A DNA stretch of 64,000 nucleotides from Streptomyces rugosispiralis (lineage in GTDB: Bacteria > Actinomycetota > Actinomycetes > Streptomycetales > Streptomycetaceae). Under the pieces are notes generated by a model, which was not told the DNA's origin, ran no database searches, and worked only from the letters and a program-made list of their open reading frames with translations. The DNA lies in contig NZ_JANIAA010000004.1 in NCBI RefSeq assembly GCF_024505145.1, positions 418,725 through 482,724 of the forward strand. Reading direction: 5' to 3'. The translations under genes and the position numbers were made by a program. Positions 1 to 8,785 of the stretch are shown here, piece after piece. The first letter of the stretch is position 1; each line of letters opens with the position of its first letter.

Positions 1-764
1 AGGGCGGGTCCGGGGCGGTCCGCGGTGAGCACCGCGGCCGACCCCGAGAAGAGGGGGAAGGCGAAGGCGTTCCCGAAGCCGTAGGCGTAGAACAGCTTGG
101 ACACCGAGAACGACACGTCCGCCGGGCCGATGTCCAGCACCTCCTGCCCGACCAGGTCGTGATAGGCGGCCACATCGCCATGGCTGTGCGCCACCGCCTT
201 GGGGCGGCCGGTGGTCCCGGAGGTGTACTGGATGTACAGCGGGGTGGTGGCCGTCACCGGCTCGGCCGCCGGGGCCGGGGCCGCCGAGCCCGGCGTGGCC
301 GACGGGCCGGTCAGGGCCGACAGCTGGTCGGCGCCGAGCCAGGGGACGCCGTCGAAGTGGTCCTGGAGACCGGGCCCGGAGACGGCCAGCGCGGCGCGCG
401 AGTCCTCGGCCATGAAGCGGTGGTCGTCGGCGGTGAGGGCGGGGTTGACCAGCACCGCCACGGCGCCCAGCCGGGCGGCGGCCAGAAACGTGGTCACCCA
501 CATGATGCCGTCGGGCAACGTCAGCAGCACCCGGTCACCGGCCGCCACCCCCCGGCCCGCCAGCACGGTGGCCGCGCGCTCGGCGCGGTCGTGGACCTCG
601 CCGTGGGTCCAGACCCGGTGGCCCTCGAGAAAGGCGGTCCGGCCGGACCAGCCGCGGCGGTCCGCGAGCGCCGCGAGATGCGCGGCCACATTGGCCGAGA
701 CGGTGGGCCCGACGGGCATGGGCGGGGCGGACACCGATACGGCGGACACCGATAGGGCGGTCAC
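1..764 (-). CDS. Aryl-CoA ligase (benzoate/aminobenzoate-CoA ligase family), 3' part missing
   Basis: Reading leftwards from a GTG at 764, the frame stays open to the window edge (about 254 residues), so the C-terminal part is missing. Visible are the adenylate-forming A3 motif YTSGTTGRPKAVAHSHGD and the downstream FYAYGFGNAFAFPLFSG block, which is typical of benzoate-CoA ligases rather than fatty acyl-CoA ligases. The start overlaps the stop of the PabAB gene as GTGA, so the two are translationally coupled; an in-frame ATG at 719 is an alternative start. Placed directly after an aminodeoxychorismate synthase, it most likely activates 4-aminobenzoate or a related aryl acid as CoA thioester or adenylate for polyketide priming. 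The family is clear; the substrate is inferred from the neighbour. Confidence 0.85.
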   Translation of the reverse strand, partial: MTALSVSAVSVSAPPMPVGPTVSANVAAHLAALADRRGWSGRTAFLEGHRVWTHGEVHDRAERAATVLAGRGVAAGDRVLLTLPDGIMWVTTFLAAARLGAVAVLVNPALTADDHRFMAEDSRAALAVSGPGLQDHFDGVPWLGADQLSALTGPSATPGSAAPAPAAEPVTATTPLYIQYTSGTTGRPKAVAHSHGDVAAYHDLVGQEVLDIGPADVSFSVSKLFYAYGFGNAFAFPLFSGSAAVLTADRPGPA

Positions 765-3103
765 CGGCCGGGCTCCTTCGCCGCGGGGGCGGGCGGCGCC
801 GCGACGGCGGCCACCAGCAGATCGTCCATCTCCCCGCCGGACGCGGGCTCCCCGGCGGACGCGGGCTCCACGGCCTGGTAGGCACGCATGGTGGCGGCGG
901 TCTTCAGCAGCATCTCCTCGTACTCCTCGGCCGGGTCGGAATCGAGAACGATGGCGCCGCCCGCGCCGATGTGCATCCGGCCGCCGGTGAACACGGCCGT
1001 GCGGATGACGATGTTGAGGTCGGCCGCGCCGTTGCAGCTGAGGTAGCCGAGCGCGCCGGAGTACACCCCGCGGGCCTCGGTCTCCAGCGAGTCGATGATC
1101 TCCAGCGTGCGCAGCTTGGGGGCGCCGGTCATGGAGCCGCCCGGGAAGCAGGCGCGGACGCAGTCGACGGAGGTGGTCTCCGGGCGCAGCCGGCCGCGCA
1201 CGGTGGAGACCAACTGGTGGACGGAGGCGTAGGTCTCGGTGTTCATCAGCCGCGGCACGTACACACTGCCCGACGCGCACACCCGCCCCAGGTCGTTGCG
1301 GAGCAGATCCACGATCATCAGGTTCTCGGCGCGGGCCTTGGGGTTGGAGGCGAGGGCGGCCAGCGCCCGCGCGTCCTTCTCCGGGTTCTGGCCGCGCGGG
1401 GCGGTGCCCTTGATCGGTTTGGCCTCGGCGGTGCCGTCGGGGGTGATGCGCAGAAAGCGCTCGGGGGAGGCGCAGGCCACATCGGTGCCGTCGAACCGCA
1501 GATAGGCGGCGTACGGCGCCGGGTTGAACCGCCGCAGGGCCCGGTAGAAGGCGTAGGAGTCGCTCGGGGCGGGCAGCCAGGCGGAGTCGGTCAGGCAGAT
1601 CTCATAGCTGACCCCGGCGCGCAGCTCCCGCAGACACGCCTCGATCGACGCCAGATACCGCTCCCGGTCCCGGACCAGCCAGGGTTCCACGGCGGCCGTG
1701 GTGGCGAGGGCCGGCGGTTGCGGGGCGGGTCCGGTGAGCGTCGGCACCCCGCTGAGCACGGTCACGGTGGTGTCCAGCCAGTCCTTCGCCTCCCGGTGGC
1801 CGTCGGGGGTGTCCTCGGCGAGGCAGCAGATGTAGGTGACGCCCTCCTGGTGGTCGACGGCGACGAACCGGTCGGCGAAGAGCCAGCAGGCGTCCGGGGT
1901 GGTGGCCCGGTGGCGGTTGGGGGAGCCGCAGTCGGCCTTGAGCTCGTAGCCGAAGTAGCCCACGTAGCCGCCGGTGAAGTCGAAGGGCAGATCGGGGGCC
2001 TTGATCCGGTGGCGGGTCAGCTCCCGCTTGAGGTAGTCGAAGACGCTGCCCTCGACCCGGACGGCGGGCCGTCCCGTCCGCCGCACCTCGCAGACGCCGG
2101 TGTCGGTGTCGTAGCGGACGAACTCGGCGAGCGGGCCGGTGCCGTCCCCGAGGAAGGAGAAGCGGGCCTCGCCGGACTCCGCGCGCGAGCTGTCGAGCCA
2201 GAACGCGTGCGGCGCCTCGGCGTACAGCCGGGTGAAGGCCGCCTCGGTGTCGGTGGCGTCGGCCAGCCACCGGGCGTGCAGCCGGTAGCCGGGGCCCACT
2301 TGGGGCGGCTCGGCCGGAGCGTCGTGCTTGGGAGCGGGCCGGGCCAGTTCGGTTCGGGGGTCCGCCTCGGGGGTGGGCGGTGAGTCCGGCGCGGTGGGCG
2401 CCTTGGTCGCCTTGGTTGCTTTCGTCGATTTCGCCGCTTTGGGGGCCGTACGGGCGCGGCGCGGCTCCTCGGCGGAGGCGGGGGACACGGTGGAGGTCAC
2501 CGACTCGCCGTTGGCGTGCTCGACGGTCAGATCGCGGAAGTTGCTGAGCATGCGGTGGCCGTATCCGGTCAGCACCGACTCCGGGTGGAACTGGACGCCC
2601 CACAGCGGACGGGCCCGGTGCCGCAGCGCCATCAGCACACCGTCCTCGGACCAGGCGATGCCCTGCAGCCCCAGCGGCAGCGGCTCGGCCACGCACAGCG
2701 AGTGATAGCGCACGGCCGTGAAGTCCTGCGGAAGGCCGCGGAACAGTCCGCGCCCGCCGTGCTTGATCCGGGACAGATGCCCGTGCTTGGGCTCGGGCGC
2801 GGACACCACCCGCGCTTGCGCGCCGAGTGCGATCCCCTGGTGCCCCAGGCACACCCCCAGCACCGGGATGGGCGACCGCTCGATCAGCCGGGCGGTGGCG
2901 CCGAAGTCCCGGGGATCCGCCGGATGTCCGGGGCCGGGGGAGAGCACGATGTTGTCGAACGCGGAGAGATCGATGTCCGCGCACTCCGGCGCGTCATGCA
3001 GAAGCACCTCCGGTTCCTCGCCGTTGACCTCGGTCAGCAGTTGAAAGAGGTTGTACGTGTACGAGTCGTAATGATCGACGAGGAGAGTCCTCAGCGATTC
3101 CAT
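761..3103 (-). CDS. pabAB: Fused aminodeoxychorismate synthase PabA-PabB
   Basis: 780 residues. The N-terminal class I glutamine amidotransferase (about 1-195) has the nucleophile motif GVCLGHQG and the HPES His/Glu motif. An Ala/Pro/Lys-rich linker (about 200-260) joins it to a chorismate-binding domain (about 270-760) with CASPERFLRI, KPIKGTAPRG, VDLLRNDLG and GGSMTGAPKLRTLEI. The Lys of the PIKGT motif is the PabB-type residue (TrpE has PIAGT), so the product should be 4-amino-4-deoxychorismate. Fused PabAB enzymes are common in antibiotic clusters using 4-aminobenzoate; the lyase PabC is not in the window. The ATG at 3103 has an AAGGAGG ribosome site. It is followed by the coupled aryl-CoA ligase and preceded by the ABM protein, probably as one operon. 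Confidence 0.95.
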   Translation of the reverse strand: MESLRTLLVDHYDSYTYNLFQLLTEVNGEEPEVLLHDAPECADIDLSAFDNIVLSPGPGHPADPRDFGATARLIERSPIPVLGVCLGHQGIALGAQARVVSAPEPKHGHLSRIKHGGRGLFRGLPQDFTAVRYHSLCVAEPLPLGLQGIAWSEDGVLMALRHRARPLWGVQFHPESVLTGYGHRMLSNFRDLTVEHANGESVTSTVSPASAEEPRRARTAPKAAKSTKATKATKAPTAPDSPPTPEADPRTELARPAPKHDAPAEPPQVGPGYRLHARWLADATDTEAAFTRLYAEAPHAFWLDSSRAESGEARFSFLGDGTGPLAEFVRYDTDTGVCEVRRTGRPAVRVEGSVFDYLKRELTRHRIKAPDLPFDFTGGYVGYFGYELKADCGSPNRHRATTPDACWLFADRFVAVDHQEGVTYICCLAEDTPDGHREAKDWLDTTVTVLSGVPTLTGPAPQPPALATTAAVEPWLVRDRERYLASIEACLRELRAGVSYEICLTDSAWLPAPSDSYAFYRALRRFNPAPYAAYLRFDGTDVACASPERFLRITPDGTAEAKPIKGTAPRGQNPEKDARALAALASNPKARAENLMIVDLLRNDLGRVCASGSVYVPRLMNTETYASVHQLVSTVRGRLRPETTSVDCVRACFPGGSMTGAPKLRTLEIIDSLETEARGVYSGALGYLSCNGAADLNIVIRTAVFTGGRMHIGAGGAIVLDSDPAEEYEEMLLKTAATMRAYQAVEPASAGEPASGGEMDDLLVAAVAAPPAPAAKEPGR

Positions 3104-3181
3104 CCGGATTTGCCTCCTTGCGATGAGAAAACCGACCGGGTATCACCCGCCCCGGTCCTCGGGCCGCGGCGCCCCGCTCAC

Positions 3182-3778
3182 CTACCGGCGAGCGCGTGGG
3201 CCGTCGGCCGCCATCCGCCTGTGACGTCCTCGTATCGACTGCAGCGGCGGGTAGAGCCACTTCTTCAGAAGCCGCTGCAGCCGCGGCATGACCAGCCAGG
3301 TCACCATCGCGGTCACCCCGAGACACAAGGCCAGGGTCCGCAGCAGAAAATTCGCGTCCTTGATGAACGGGATCACCAGCACATTGAAGATGAGAACCGG
3401 AGGGAAGACCGCGCTCAGATTCACCAGCCACAGCTTCCATTTGGGCGGTGGCGGTAACGGCCGCACCGGCCCCTTGAACCAGTTCTCCAGTCCCGAGGTG
3501 CGCTGTGTTCCCTTTTCCTGGACGAACGGCCCGGTACGGGACGCCAATCGTGCGCGTTCCAGTGAGGAATCCCATGCCCGGGCCGGCCCTTCCGCCTCGA
3601 ACCGGTAGAGGACGTGCCACTCCGAGGAGGTCGAACCGGATCCCATCACCCCGCCCCCGAGATATCCCGGAAGGCTTGCCGCGGCATTGAGCATCTCGAT
3701 CGCCCAGGCATAGAACTCGCTTTCGCGGCCGGGGTCCACCCGGTATGCGGCAGTCACCGTGACCGGTTCACTGTCCAC
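3182..3778 (-). CDS. ABM-domain (antibiotic biosynthesis monooxygenase-like) protein with C-terminal membrane segments
   Basis: The N-terminal ~100 residues are a dimeric alpha-beta barrel (ABM) domain: VTVTAAYRVDPGRE opens it and a WHVLYRFE strand follows. After a Trp/Pro-rich linker (PPPPKWKLW), two hydrophobic segments (FPPVLIFNVLVIPF and LRTLALCLGVTAMVTWLVM) predict a membrane hairpin with a basic tail. This is a known actinobacterial architecture, usually annotated as antibiotic biosynthesis monooxygenase, but catalysis is unproven. The GTG at 3778 has AAAGGAG at 3790-3796 upstream; the frame stays open to a GTG at 3850, which would add 24 Arg/Lys-rich residues. It is first in the minus-strand run with pabAB, 78 bp apart. 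Confidence 0.7.
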   Translation of the reverse strand: MDSEPVTVTAAYRVDPGRESEFYAWAIEMLNAAASLPGYLGGGVMGSGSTSSEWHVLYRFEAEGPARAWDSSLERARLASRTGPFVQEKGTQRTSGLENWFKGPVRPLPPPPKWKLWLVNLSAVFPPVLIFNVLVIPFIKDANFLLRTLALCLGVTAMVTWLVMPRLQRLLKKWLYPPLQSIRGRHRRMAADGPRARR

Positions 3779-4003
3779 TCCAGCCGCAACTCCTTTCCGT
3801 GCCGTTGGCTTCGCCTGTCGCGTCCGGCGAGATGACACGAAGTGTTCCACACCGTGCGATCGGGAACAGTGGAATGCTCAACAACGTACATAAAAACTCG
3901 GAAAGGCCGCCGTGACCTGGGCGTTATCTACGGTTCGAGGTTCTGCCGGGACCGCGACGGGGTCGCTGATAAAGAATCTCCGAGCGGGATTGAACATGCG
4001 GAA

Positions 4004-4039
4004 GCGCCGGGCCGTATGAAACGTAATGCGGCCCGGCGC
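4004..4039 (-). terminator. Strong hairpin downstream of ornithine aminotransferase
   Basis: Perfect 11-bp inverted repeat: GCGCCGGGCCG (4004-4014) pairs with CGGCCCGGCGC (4029-4039), loop 14 nt. It lies about 80 bp past the stop of the aminotransferase gene and before the ABM/pabAB transcription unit, so it probably separates the two. There is no clear U-tract, as is common for actinobacterial terminators. Confidence 0.6.
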
Positions 4040-4118
4040 CTCGTGGTTTCGATCAACTCGATCACAGCTCGATCAGCCGGGTCAGCCGGGTCGGCTGGGT
4101 CGGCTCGATGAGCTTCGG

Positions 4119-5405
4119 TCAGCCGAGTACCTTCTCCAGCGCCGCCAGCGCCCCCTCCAGCTCCGCACGGGTGATGGTCAGCGGCGGTGCCAGCCGGATC
4201 GTCGAGCCATGGGTGTCCTTGACCAGGATCCCCTCGGCCATCAGCCGCTCGCTCACCTCGCGGCCGGTGCCGAGCGCGGGGTCCACGTCGACGCCCGCCC
4301 ACAGCCCCCGGCAACGGTGGCCCACGACGCCCTTGCCGGTCAGCGCCGCCAGCCCGTCCCTCAGCACCTCGCCCAACTCCCGTGCCCGGCGCTGGAATTC
4401 GCCGGTGCGCAACAGATCGACCACGGCCGAGCCGACCGCCGCGGCCAGCGGATTGCCGCCGAAGGTGGAGCCGTGCTCGCCGGGGCGCAGCACCCCGAGC
4501 ACCGCACGGTCGGCCACCACCGCCGACACCGGCACGATGCCGCCGCCCAGCGCCTTGCCGAGCAGCAGCACATCCGGCATCACCGACTCGTGCTCGACGG
4601 CCAGCGTGGTGCCGGTGCGGCCCAGACCGGACTGGATCTCATCGGCGATGAACAGCGTCCCGGTGCGCCGGGTCAGCTCGCGCACTCCGCGCAGATAGCC
4701 GTCGTCGGGGATGACCACGCCCGCCTCGCCCTGGATGGGCTCGATGAGGACCGCCGCCGTGGTCTCGTCCACGGCGGCCTCCAGCGCCGCGAGGTCGTTG
4801 TACGGCACGACGCGGAAGCCCGGGGCGAACGGGCCGAAGCCGTCGCGGGCCACGGGGTCGGTGGAGAAGCCGACGATCGTCGTCGTACGGCCGTGGAAGT
4901 TGTCGGCCGCCACCACGATGGTGGCCTGGTCCGGGGCGACGCCCTTCACCTCGTACGCCCATTTGCGGGCGACCTTGATGCCGCTCTCCACGGCCTCCGC
5001 GCCGGTGTTCATCGGCAGCACCATGGAGAGCCCGGTGAGCTCCGCCACCCCCTCGGCGAACCCGGCCAGCCGGTCGTTGTGGAAGGCCCGGGAGGTCAGC
5101 GTGAGCTGGTCGAGCTGGCGGTGGGCGGCCTCGATCAGCGCCGGGTGGCGGTGGCCGAAGTTGAGGGCGGAGTACCCGGCCAGCATGTCCAGGTAGCGGC
5201 GCCCCTCGACGTCCCACACCCAGCTGCCCTCGGCGCGGGCGACGACCACGGGCAGCGGGTGGTAGTTGTGCGCGAGCGAGGTCTCCTCGGCGTGGATCAG
5301 CTCCCGCGAGGAGCGGGCGGCGCCGTTCGCCGCGGCCGGGCCGGAACCGGCGGCGGTGGCGTCGAAAGCGGCGGAACCGGAGGCGGTGGGGGTGGTGGCG
5401 GTCAT
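4119..5405 (-). CDS. rocD: Ornithine aminotransferase (class III PLP enzyme)
   Basis: 428 residues from ATG 5405. Class III aminotransferase features include NTGAEAVESGIKVARKW, the FHGRTTTIVGFS stretch, EPIQGEAGVVIPDDGYL, the cofactor Asp in FIADEIQSGLGRTG and the PLP lysine in LLLGKALGGG. The family converts ornithine and 2-oxoglutarate to glutamate-5-semialdehyde and glutamate. The frame runs open upstream to 5429, but the ATG at 5405 overlaps the DDAH stop (TGATG) and has AGGAG just upstream, so translational coupling sets the start. Next to DDAH and an Lrp regulator it fits arginine/ornithine catabolism, not the polyketide loci on either side. Confidence 0.93.
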   Translation of the reverse strand: MTATTPTASGSAAFDATAAGSGPAAANGAARSSRELIHAEETSLAHNYHPLPVVVARAEGSWVWDVEGRRYLDMLAGYSALNFGHRHPALIEAAHRQLDQLTLTSRAFHNDRLAGFAEGVAELTGLSMVLPMNTGAEAVESGIKVARKWAYEVKGVAPDQATIVVAADNFHGRTTTIVGFSTDPVARDGFGPFAPGFRVVPYNDLAALEAAVDETTAAVLIEPIQGEAGVVIPDDGYLRGVRELTRRTGTLFIADEIQSGLGRTGTTLAVEHESVMPDVLLLGKALGGGIVPVSAVVADRAVLGVLRPGEHGSTFGGNPLAAAVGSAVVDLLRTGEFQRRARELGEVLRDGLAALTGKGVVGHRCRGLWAGVDVDPALGTGREVSERLMAEGILVKDTHGSTIRLAPPLTITRAELEGALAALEKVLG

Positions 5406-6214
5406 CAGCGGATCTCCTGTGTGCAGCACTTGATGCCCCCGCCGGCCTTGTGCAGTTCCGACAGGTCGACGGGGACGGGGACGTAACCGCGGTCGGTGAG
5501 CTGGTCGATGAGCCCGGTGGCCTGGGGCGCGACGAAGACATGGCGGCCGTCGGAGACCGAGTTGAGCCCGAAGGCCATGGCGTCGTCACGGGTGGCGATC
5601 AGCGCGTCGGGGTAGAGCCGCCCCAGCACCTCACGGCTGCCGGGGGAGAACGCCTCCGGGTAGTAGGCGATGTTCCGGTCGTCGAGGACGAACAGCGCGG
5701 TGTCCAGGTGGTAGAAGTACGGGTCCACCAGCAGCAGGCTGATGGTCGGCACCCCGAAGAACTCCTGCACCTCCTGATGGGCCGCCCGGGTGGTGCGGAA
5801 GCCGGTGCCGGCCAGGACATAGGGCCCGGCCGGTACCAGGTCGCCCTCGCCCTCGCACACCGATTCCGGCGGATGGACGTCGAATCCCGCCGCCTTGAAC
5901 CACCGTTCGTAGGCGAGCTGTTCCGGCCGGCGCTGCGGTGCGTGGAATCGCGAGCCGAAGACCCGGCCCTCCAGGACGAGGGCCGAGTTCGCCGCGAACA
6001 CCATGTCCGGGAGTCCCGCCACCGGTTCGATGAATTCGACCCGATGACCGTGGTCGCGGTAGGCGCGGATCAGCGTCTCCCATTGCGCCTGGGCGAGGTC
6101 GGTGTCGACCTCGGTGTCCTCACGCATCCAGGGATTGATGGCATACCGCACATCGAAATATCTGGGGGCACAGGTCAGGAAGCGCCTGGGGCGCGGCACA
6201 CGCGTAAGGGGCAA
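5405..6214 (-). CDS. ddaH: Dimethylarginine dimethylaminohydrolase family (DDAH/amidinotransferase fold)
   Basis: 269 residues. The guanidino-group-modifying fold shows the catalytic His in DPYFYHLDTAL, the catalytic Cys in GGGIKCCTQE near the C terminus, and the substrate-binding LPDMVFAANS segment. The family hydrolyses methylated arginine (or arginine-like substrates) to citrulline and an amine; some actinobacterial members act on arginine itself. The start at 6214 is a TTG, preceded by AGAGGAA; an in-frame GTG at 6199 is the next choice. It overlaps the aminotransferase gene by one base and is co-oriented with the Lrp gene upstream. Confidence 0.9.
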   Translation of the reverse strand: MPLTRVPRPRRFLTCAPRYFDVRYAINPWMREDTEVDTDLAQAQWETLIRAYRDHGHRVEFIEPVAGLPDMVFAANSALVLEGRVFGSRFHAPQRRPEQLAYERWFKAAGFDVHPPESVCEGEGDLVPAGPYVLAGTGFRTTRAAHQEVQEFFGVPTISLLLVDPYFYHLDTALFVLDDRNIAYYPEAFSPGSREVLGRLYPDALIATRDDAMAFGLNSVSDGRHVFVAPQATGLIDQLTDRGYVPVPVDLSELHKAGGGIKCCTQEIR

Positions 6215-6348
6215 CGGAGGATTCCTCTCGCTTCCGCGGGCGACCGGGGGGATGAATCAACGGTAGAAAGCGGAGGAGAGGGGAGACAAGGAAAGAAAAC
6301 TGCGTGTCGACGCACCGACGCTGCGTGCCGGGGCCGGTTCGCGGCGGT

Positions 6349-6840
6349 TCATTGCGTCGCGGTCGCGGGAGGGGCCGCACCGGCCTCCGCACTGCCCGTG
6401 AGCAGGTGCGACAGCACCATGTAGCTGATCGTCTGGCGGACGAAGGGCTCGGCCCGGATGCGCTCGAGCACCTCCTCGAAATGCTCCACATCGGTGGCCA
6501 TGACATGCAGCAGGGCGTCCGCGCCGCCGGTCACCGTCATGGCCGCGATGATCTCCGGATAGTTGCGCACGACCTCCGCGAGGCGCCGGGGTGGCGCGGC
6601 GCTGTCGCAGTACACCTCGACATACGCCTCGGTCCGCCAGCCGAGGGCGGCCGGGCGCACGGTGGTGGTGAAGCCGGTGATCACATCGGTCTCCCGCATC
6701 CGGTCGACGCGGCGCTTGACCGCGGAGGCCGAGAGCCCGATCGCGGCGCCGATCTCCGTGAAGCTGGTCCTGGCGTTGGCGACCAGCGCCGCAACGATTT
6801 TGCGGTCCAGATCGTCGAACGGTACGGACTGATGTGTCAT
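6349..6840 (-). CDS. Lrp/AsnC family transcriptional regulator
   Basis: 163 residues. The N-terminal winged helix (DLDRKIVAALVANARTSFTE, then IGLSASAVKRRVDRM) is followed by a RAM effector domain (WRTEAYVEVYC, VTGGADALLHVMATD) that normally binds an amino acid and mediates octamer formation. It heads the DDAH-aminotransferase run, 134 bp upstream of the former, and probably controls it in response to arginine, ornithine or a related amino acid. Palindromic sequence just upstream (6876-6889, 6904-6932) could be its operator. Confidence 0.93.
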   Translation of the reverse strand: MTHQSVPFDDLDRKIVAALVANARTSFTEIGAAIGLSASAVKRRVDRMRETDVITGFTTTVRPAALGWRTEAYVEVYCDSAAPPRRLAEVVRNYPEIIAAMTVTGGADALLHVMATDVEHFEEVLERIRAEPFVRQTISYMVLSHLLTGSAEAGAAPPATATQ

Positions 6841-7336
6841 GGTCTGTCATCCTTTGCGTTTTTCGCCCCCTGTGCGAAGGGGCCCCTTCCCTGTGCTCAA
6901 AAGCGCCCCATACTCAGTGAGTGCCTGGGGCGTCTTTTTCTCTACGCTCTTTCAGAAAGATTCCACAAGAGGGGGCGTGAACCGGGGCACGAGCCCCCGT
7001 TTCTCCGGGGTCGCGCGGTATGGGCTCCGGGGGTACAAGGGCGGTGCGCCGGAACGGCCGAATCCACCGCGCTGATACGACACCACCTACCGTCCGCTGT
7101 CCTCCGAGGCGTAGCGTCAACTATTCCCCCCGTCCTTTCCGGACGATGAGCGGCTCCCCCGACGGAGACGACTCGCCATCCGACGGGGAAAGACTTCGAG
7201 TACGTCCAACGCCGCGCCGCACGCGCCGAATTCACCATGAAAACCGATTCCGGAACACCGGCGGTGTCACCATGCATTCGGCGACTCGCCGTACCGGCGG
7301 CCCCGTACTCCGGTGTGAGCGAAAGGGACCACCGTC
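6841..7336. promoter_or_regulatory. Divergent intergenic region with palindromes, no gene seen
   Basis: About 500 bp between the Lrp gene (leftward) and the ketosynthase leader (rightward). It holds a perfect 14-bp palindrome GAAGGGGCCCCTTC at 6876-6889, 37-50 bp upstream of the Lrp start. A nested hairpin at 6904-6932 has outer stem CGCCCCA/TGGGGCG and inner ACTCAGTGAGT, followed by TCTTTTTC. No convincing coding frame is visible. The palindromes could be Lrp operators; the hairpin plus T-run could instead be a terminator for a rightward transcript. Confidence 0.4.
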
Positions 7337-7369
7337 ATGACCCTCCTCAGATCCGGCAGGGCGTCGTGA
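7337..7369 (+). CDS. Possible 10-residue leader peptide coupled to the ketosynthase
   Basis: ATG at 7337 with a strong AAAGGGA site (7322-7328) encodes MTLLRSGRAS and stops at TGA 7367-7369. That stop overlaps the GTG start (7366) of the ketosynthase as GTGA. The better ribosome site belongs to this short frame, suggesting the ketosynthase is translated by coupling. A frameshift error joining the two frames is the alternative reading. Confidence 0.4.
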   Translation: MTLLRSGRAS

Positions 7370-8703
7370 GCCCGCGCCGGCACCCACCCCGGCCCGCCCC
7401 CGGGGGCCCACGGGACGCCGTCGTCACCGGCCTGGGTTTCTGCCTCCCGGGCGGCGCCGAACCCGTCTTCACCGCGGCCCAGGTGTGGGACATCGCCTCC
7501 CGGGGCCGCTCCGTCCTCGACCGGCACGACAGCCACTACGGCGCGGTCCATCTGAGCGCCGAGCAGTTCGGGGAGCGCCTCCCCGACATCCCCGAATTCT
7601 TCTCCCGCCACTACACCAACGCGCACCGCTACGGCCTGGTCTCCCTCGTCGAGGCGTGCACCGACGCCGAACTCGACATGGCGGCCGGCGATCTGCGCGA
7701 GGCGGCCGTGCTCGTCGGCCGCGGCAGCGTGGACGCCAACGTGGACAGCTATCTCGCCCTGCTCGGCGTCGACCCCGACTCCGCCACCACCCTCGACGCC
7801 CTGGAGATGTTCGTCGCCGCCGAACAGGCCGTCTCCCCTTCCGATGTGGCCGTCGTCCAGGGCGCGCTGACCCGGACCGTCGGCCCCTGCTTCACCGTCT
7901 CCTGCGGCTGCTCATCCGCCGCCGTGCAGATCGGCCACGCCCGCCGCCTCATCGCGGCCGACGAGACCGATCTCGCGGTGGTGACCGGCGTCGACGTCTT
8001 CAACGTCGACCTGATCCAGAAGGGCCGGCGGCTGCTGCACGGCGCCCAGCACGCCTACGACGCGATGGATGCCGCCGGAATGCCCGATCTGCTGCCGTCC
8101 TTCGACTCCCTGATGCGCCCCTACGACCGGCGCGCGGACTGCATCAACCACGGTGAGGGATCCGCCACCGTGGTCCTGGAGAGCAGGGAACACGCCGCGC
8201 GCCGCGGCGCCCACCTCTACGGCCAGGTGCTCGCCGCCGCCATGACCCGCGACGGCCTGGCCAACCCGCTCGCCGCCGACGGCTCCGGCGCCCAGCTCGC
8301 CAGGGCCGTACGCCTCTGCCTGGGCGACCGCCGGCGGATCGAGCAGGTGCCGTACATCAACGGCGCCAGCGACGGCGGCGCGGCCGTCACCGCCATGGAG
8401 GCCAACACCATCAGGGAGCTCTACGGCCCCGACCCCGCCGTGCTGATGTCCTCCCAGGAGGGATGCTTCGGCCACCACGGCTCACCCGCCGGCTGCCTCG
8501 GCCTCGCCCTGACCCTGATGATGATGGAGTTCGGCGAGGTGTGCCCCACCGCCAACTGCGAACAGCCCGCGGACGGACTCCCCTTCGACCCCGTCCCCGG
8601 CACCCGCACCCGTCCCCTCGACTTCGACCACGCGCTCAGCTTCAACTACCAGATCGGTGGCGTGAAGCACGCGCTGCTGCTGGGCGGTCCGGACGCCACC
8701 TGA
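7366..8703 (+). CDS. Stand-alone beta-ketoacyl synthase, non-canonical active site
   Basis: 445 residues from GTG 7366. Thiolase-fold KAS pattern: DAVVTGLGFCLPGG at the N terminus, the nucleophile in TVSCGCSSAA (Cys182), EGCFGHHGSPAGCLG, and LSFNYQIGGVKHALLL at the C terminus. The first catalytic His motif (NAHGTxT in FabF) reads NGASDGG, placing Ala334 at the His position, and the Lys before the second His motif reads Glu. The Cys and second His are kept, so it may acylate or prime rather than perform normal condensation. The stop is 4 nt before a possible GTG start of the PKS; the two are probably one transcript and a partnership is likely. The frame is also open upstream to 7237, but that segment does not resemble a KAS N terminus. 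Confidence 0.85.
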   Translation: MSPRRHPPRPAPGGPRDAVVTGLGFCLPGGAEPVFTAAQVWDIASRGRSVLDRHDSHYGAVHLSAEQFGERLPDIPEFFSRHYTNAHRYGLVSLVEACTDAELDMAAGDLREAAVLVGRGSVDANVDSYLALLGVDPDSATTLDALEMFVAAEQAVSPSDVAVVQGALTRTVGPCFTVSCGCSSAAVQIGHARRLIAADETDLAVVTGVDVFNVDLIQKGRRLLHGAQHAYDAMDAAGMPDLLPSFDSLMRPYDRRADCINHGEGSATVVLESREHAARRGAHLYGQVLAAAMTRDGLANPLAADGSGAQLARAVRLCLGDRRRIEQVPYINGASDGGAAVTAMEANTIRELYGPDPAVLMSSQEGCFGHHGSPAGCLGLALTLMMMEFGEVCPTANCEQPADGLPFDPVPGTRTRPLDFDHALSFNYQIGGVKHALLLGGPDAT

Positions 8704-8785
8704 GTCCGTGACCCCCGCGGCGATCTCCACCCCACGGCCCCTCACGGCCCCCACCCCGGGCCGAGCACCACCCACGGAGACCCCG

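Noticed and set aside
3928..4118. Small minus-strand frame spanning the gap between the ABM gene and the aminotransferase
   Set aside because: Overlaps a terminator hairpin and has no ribosome site or domain.
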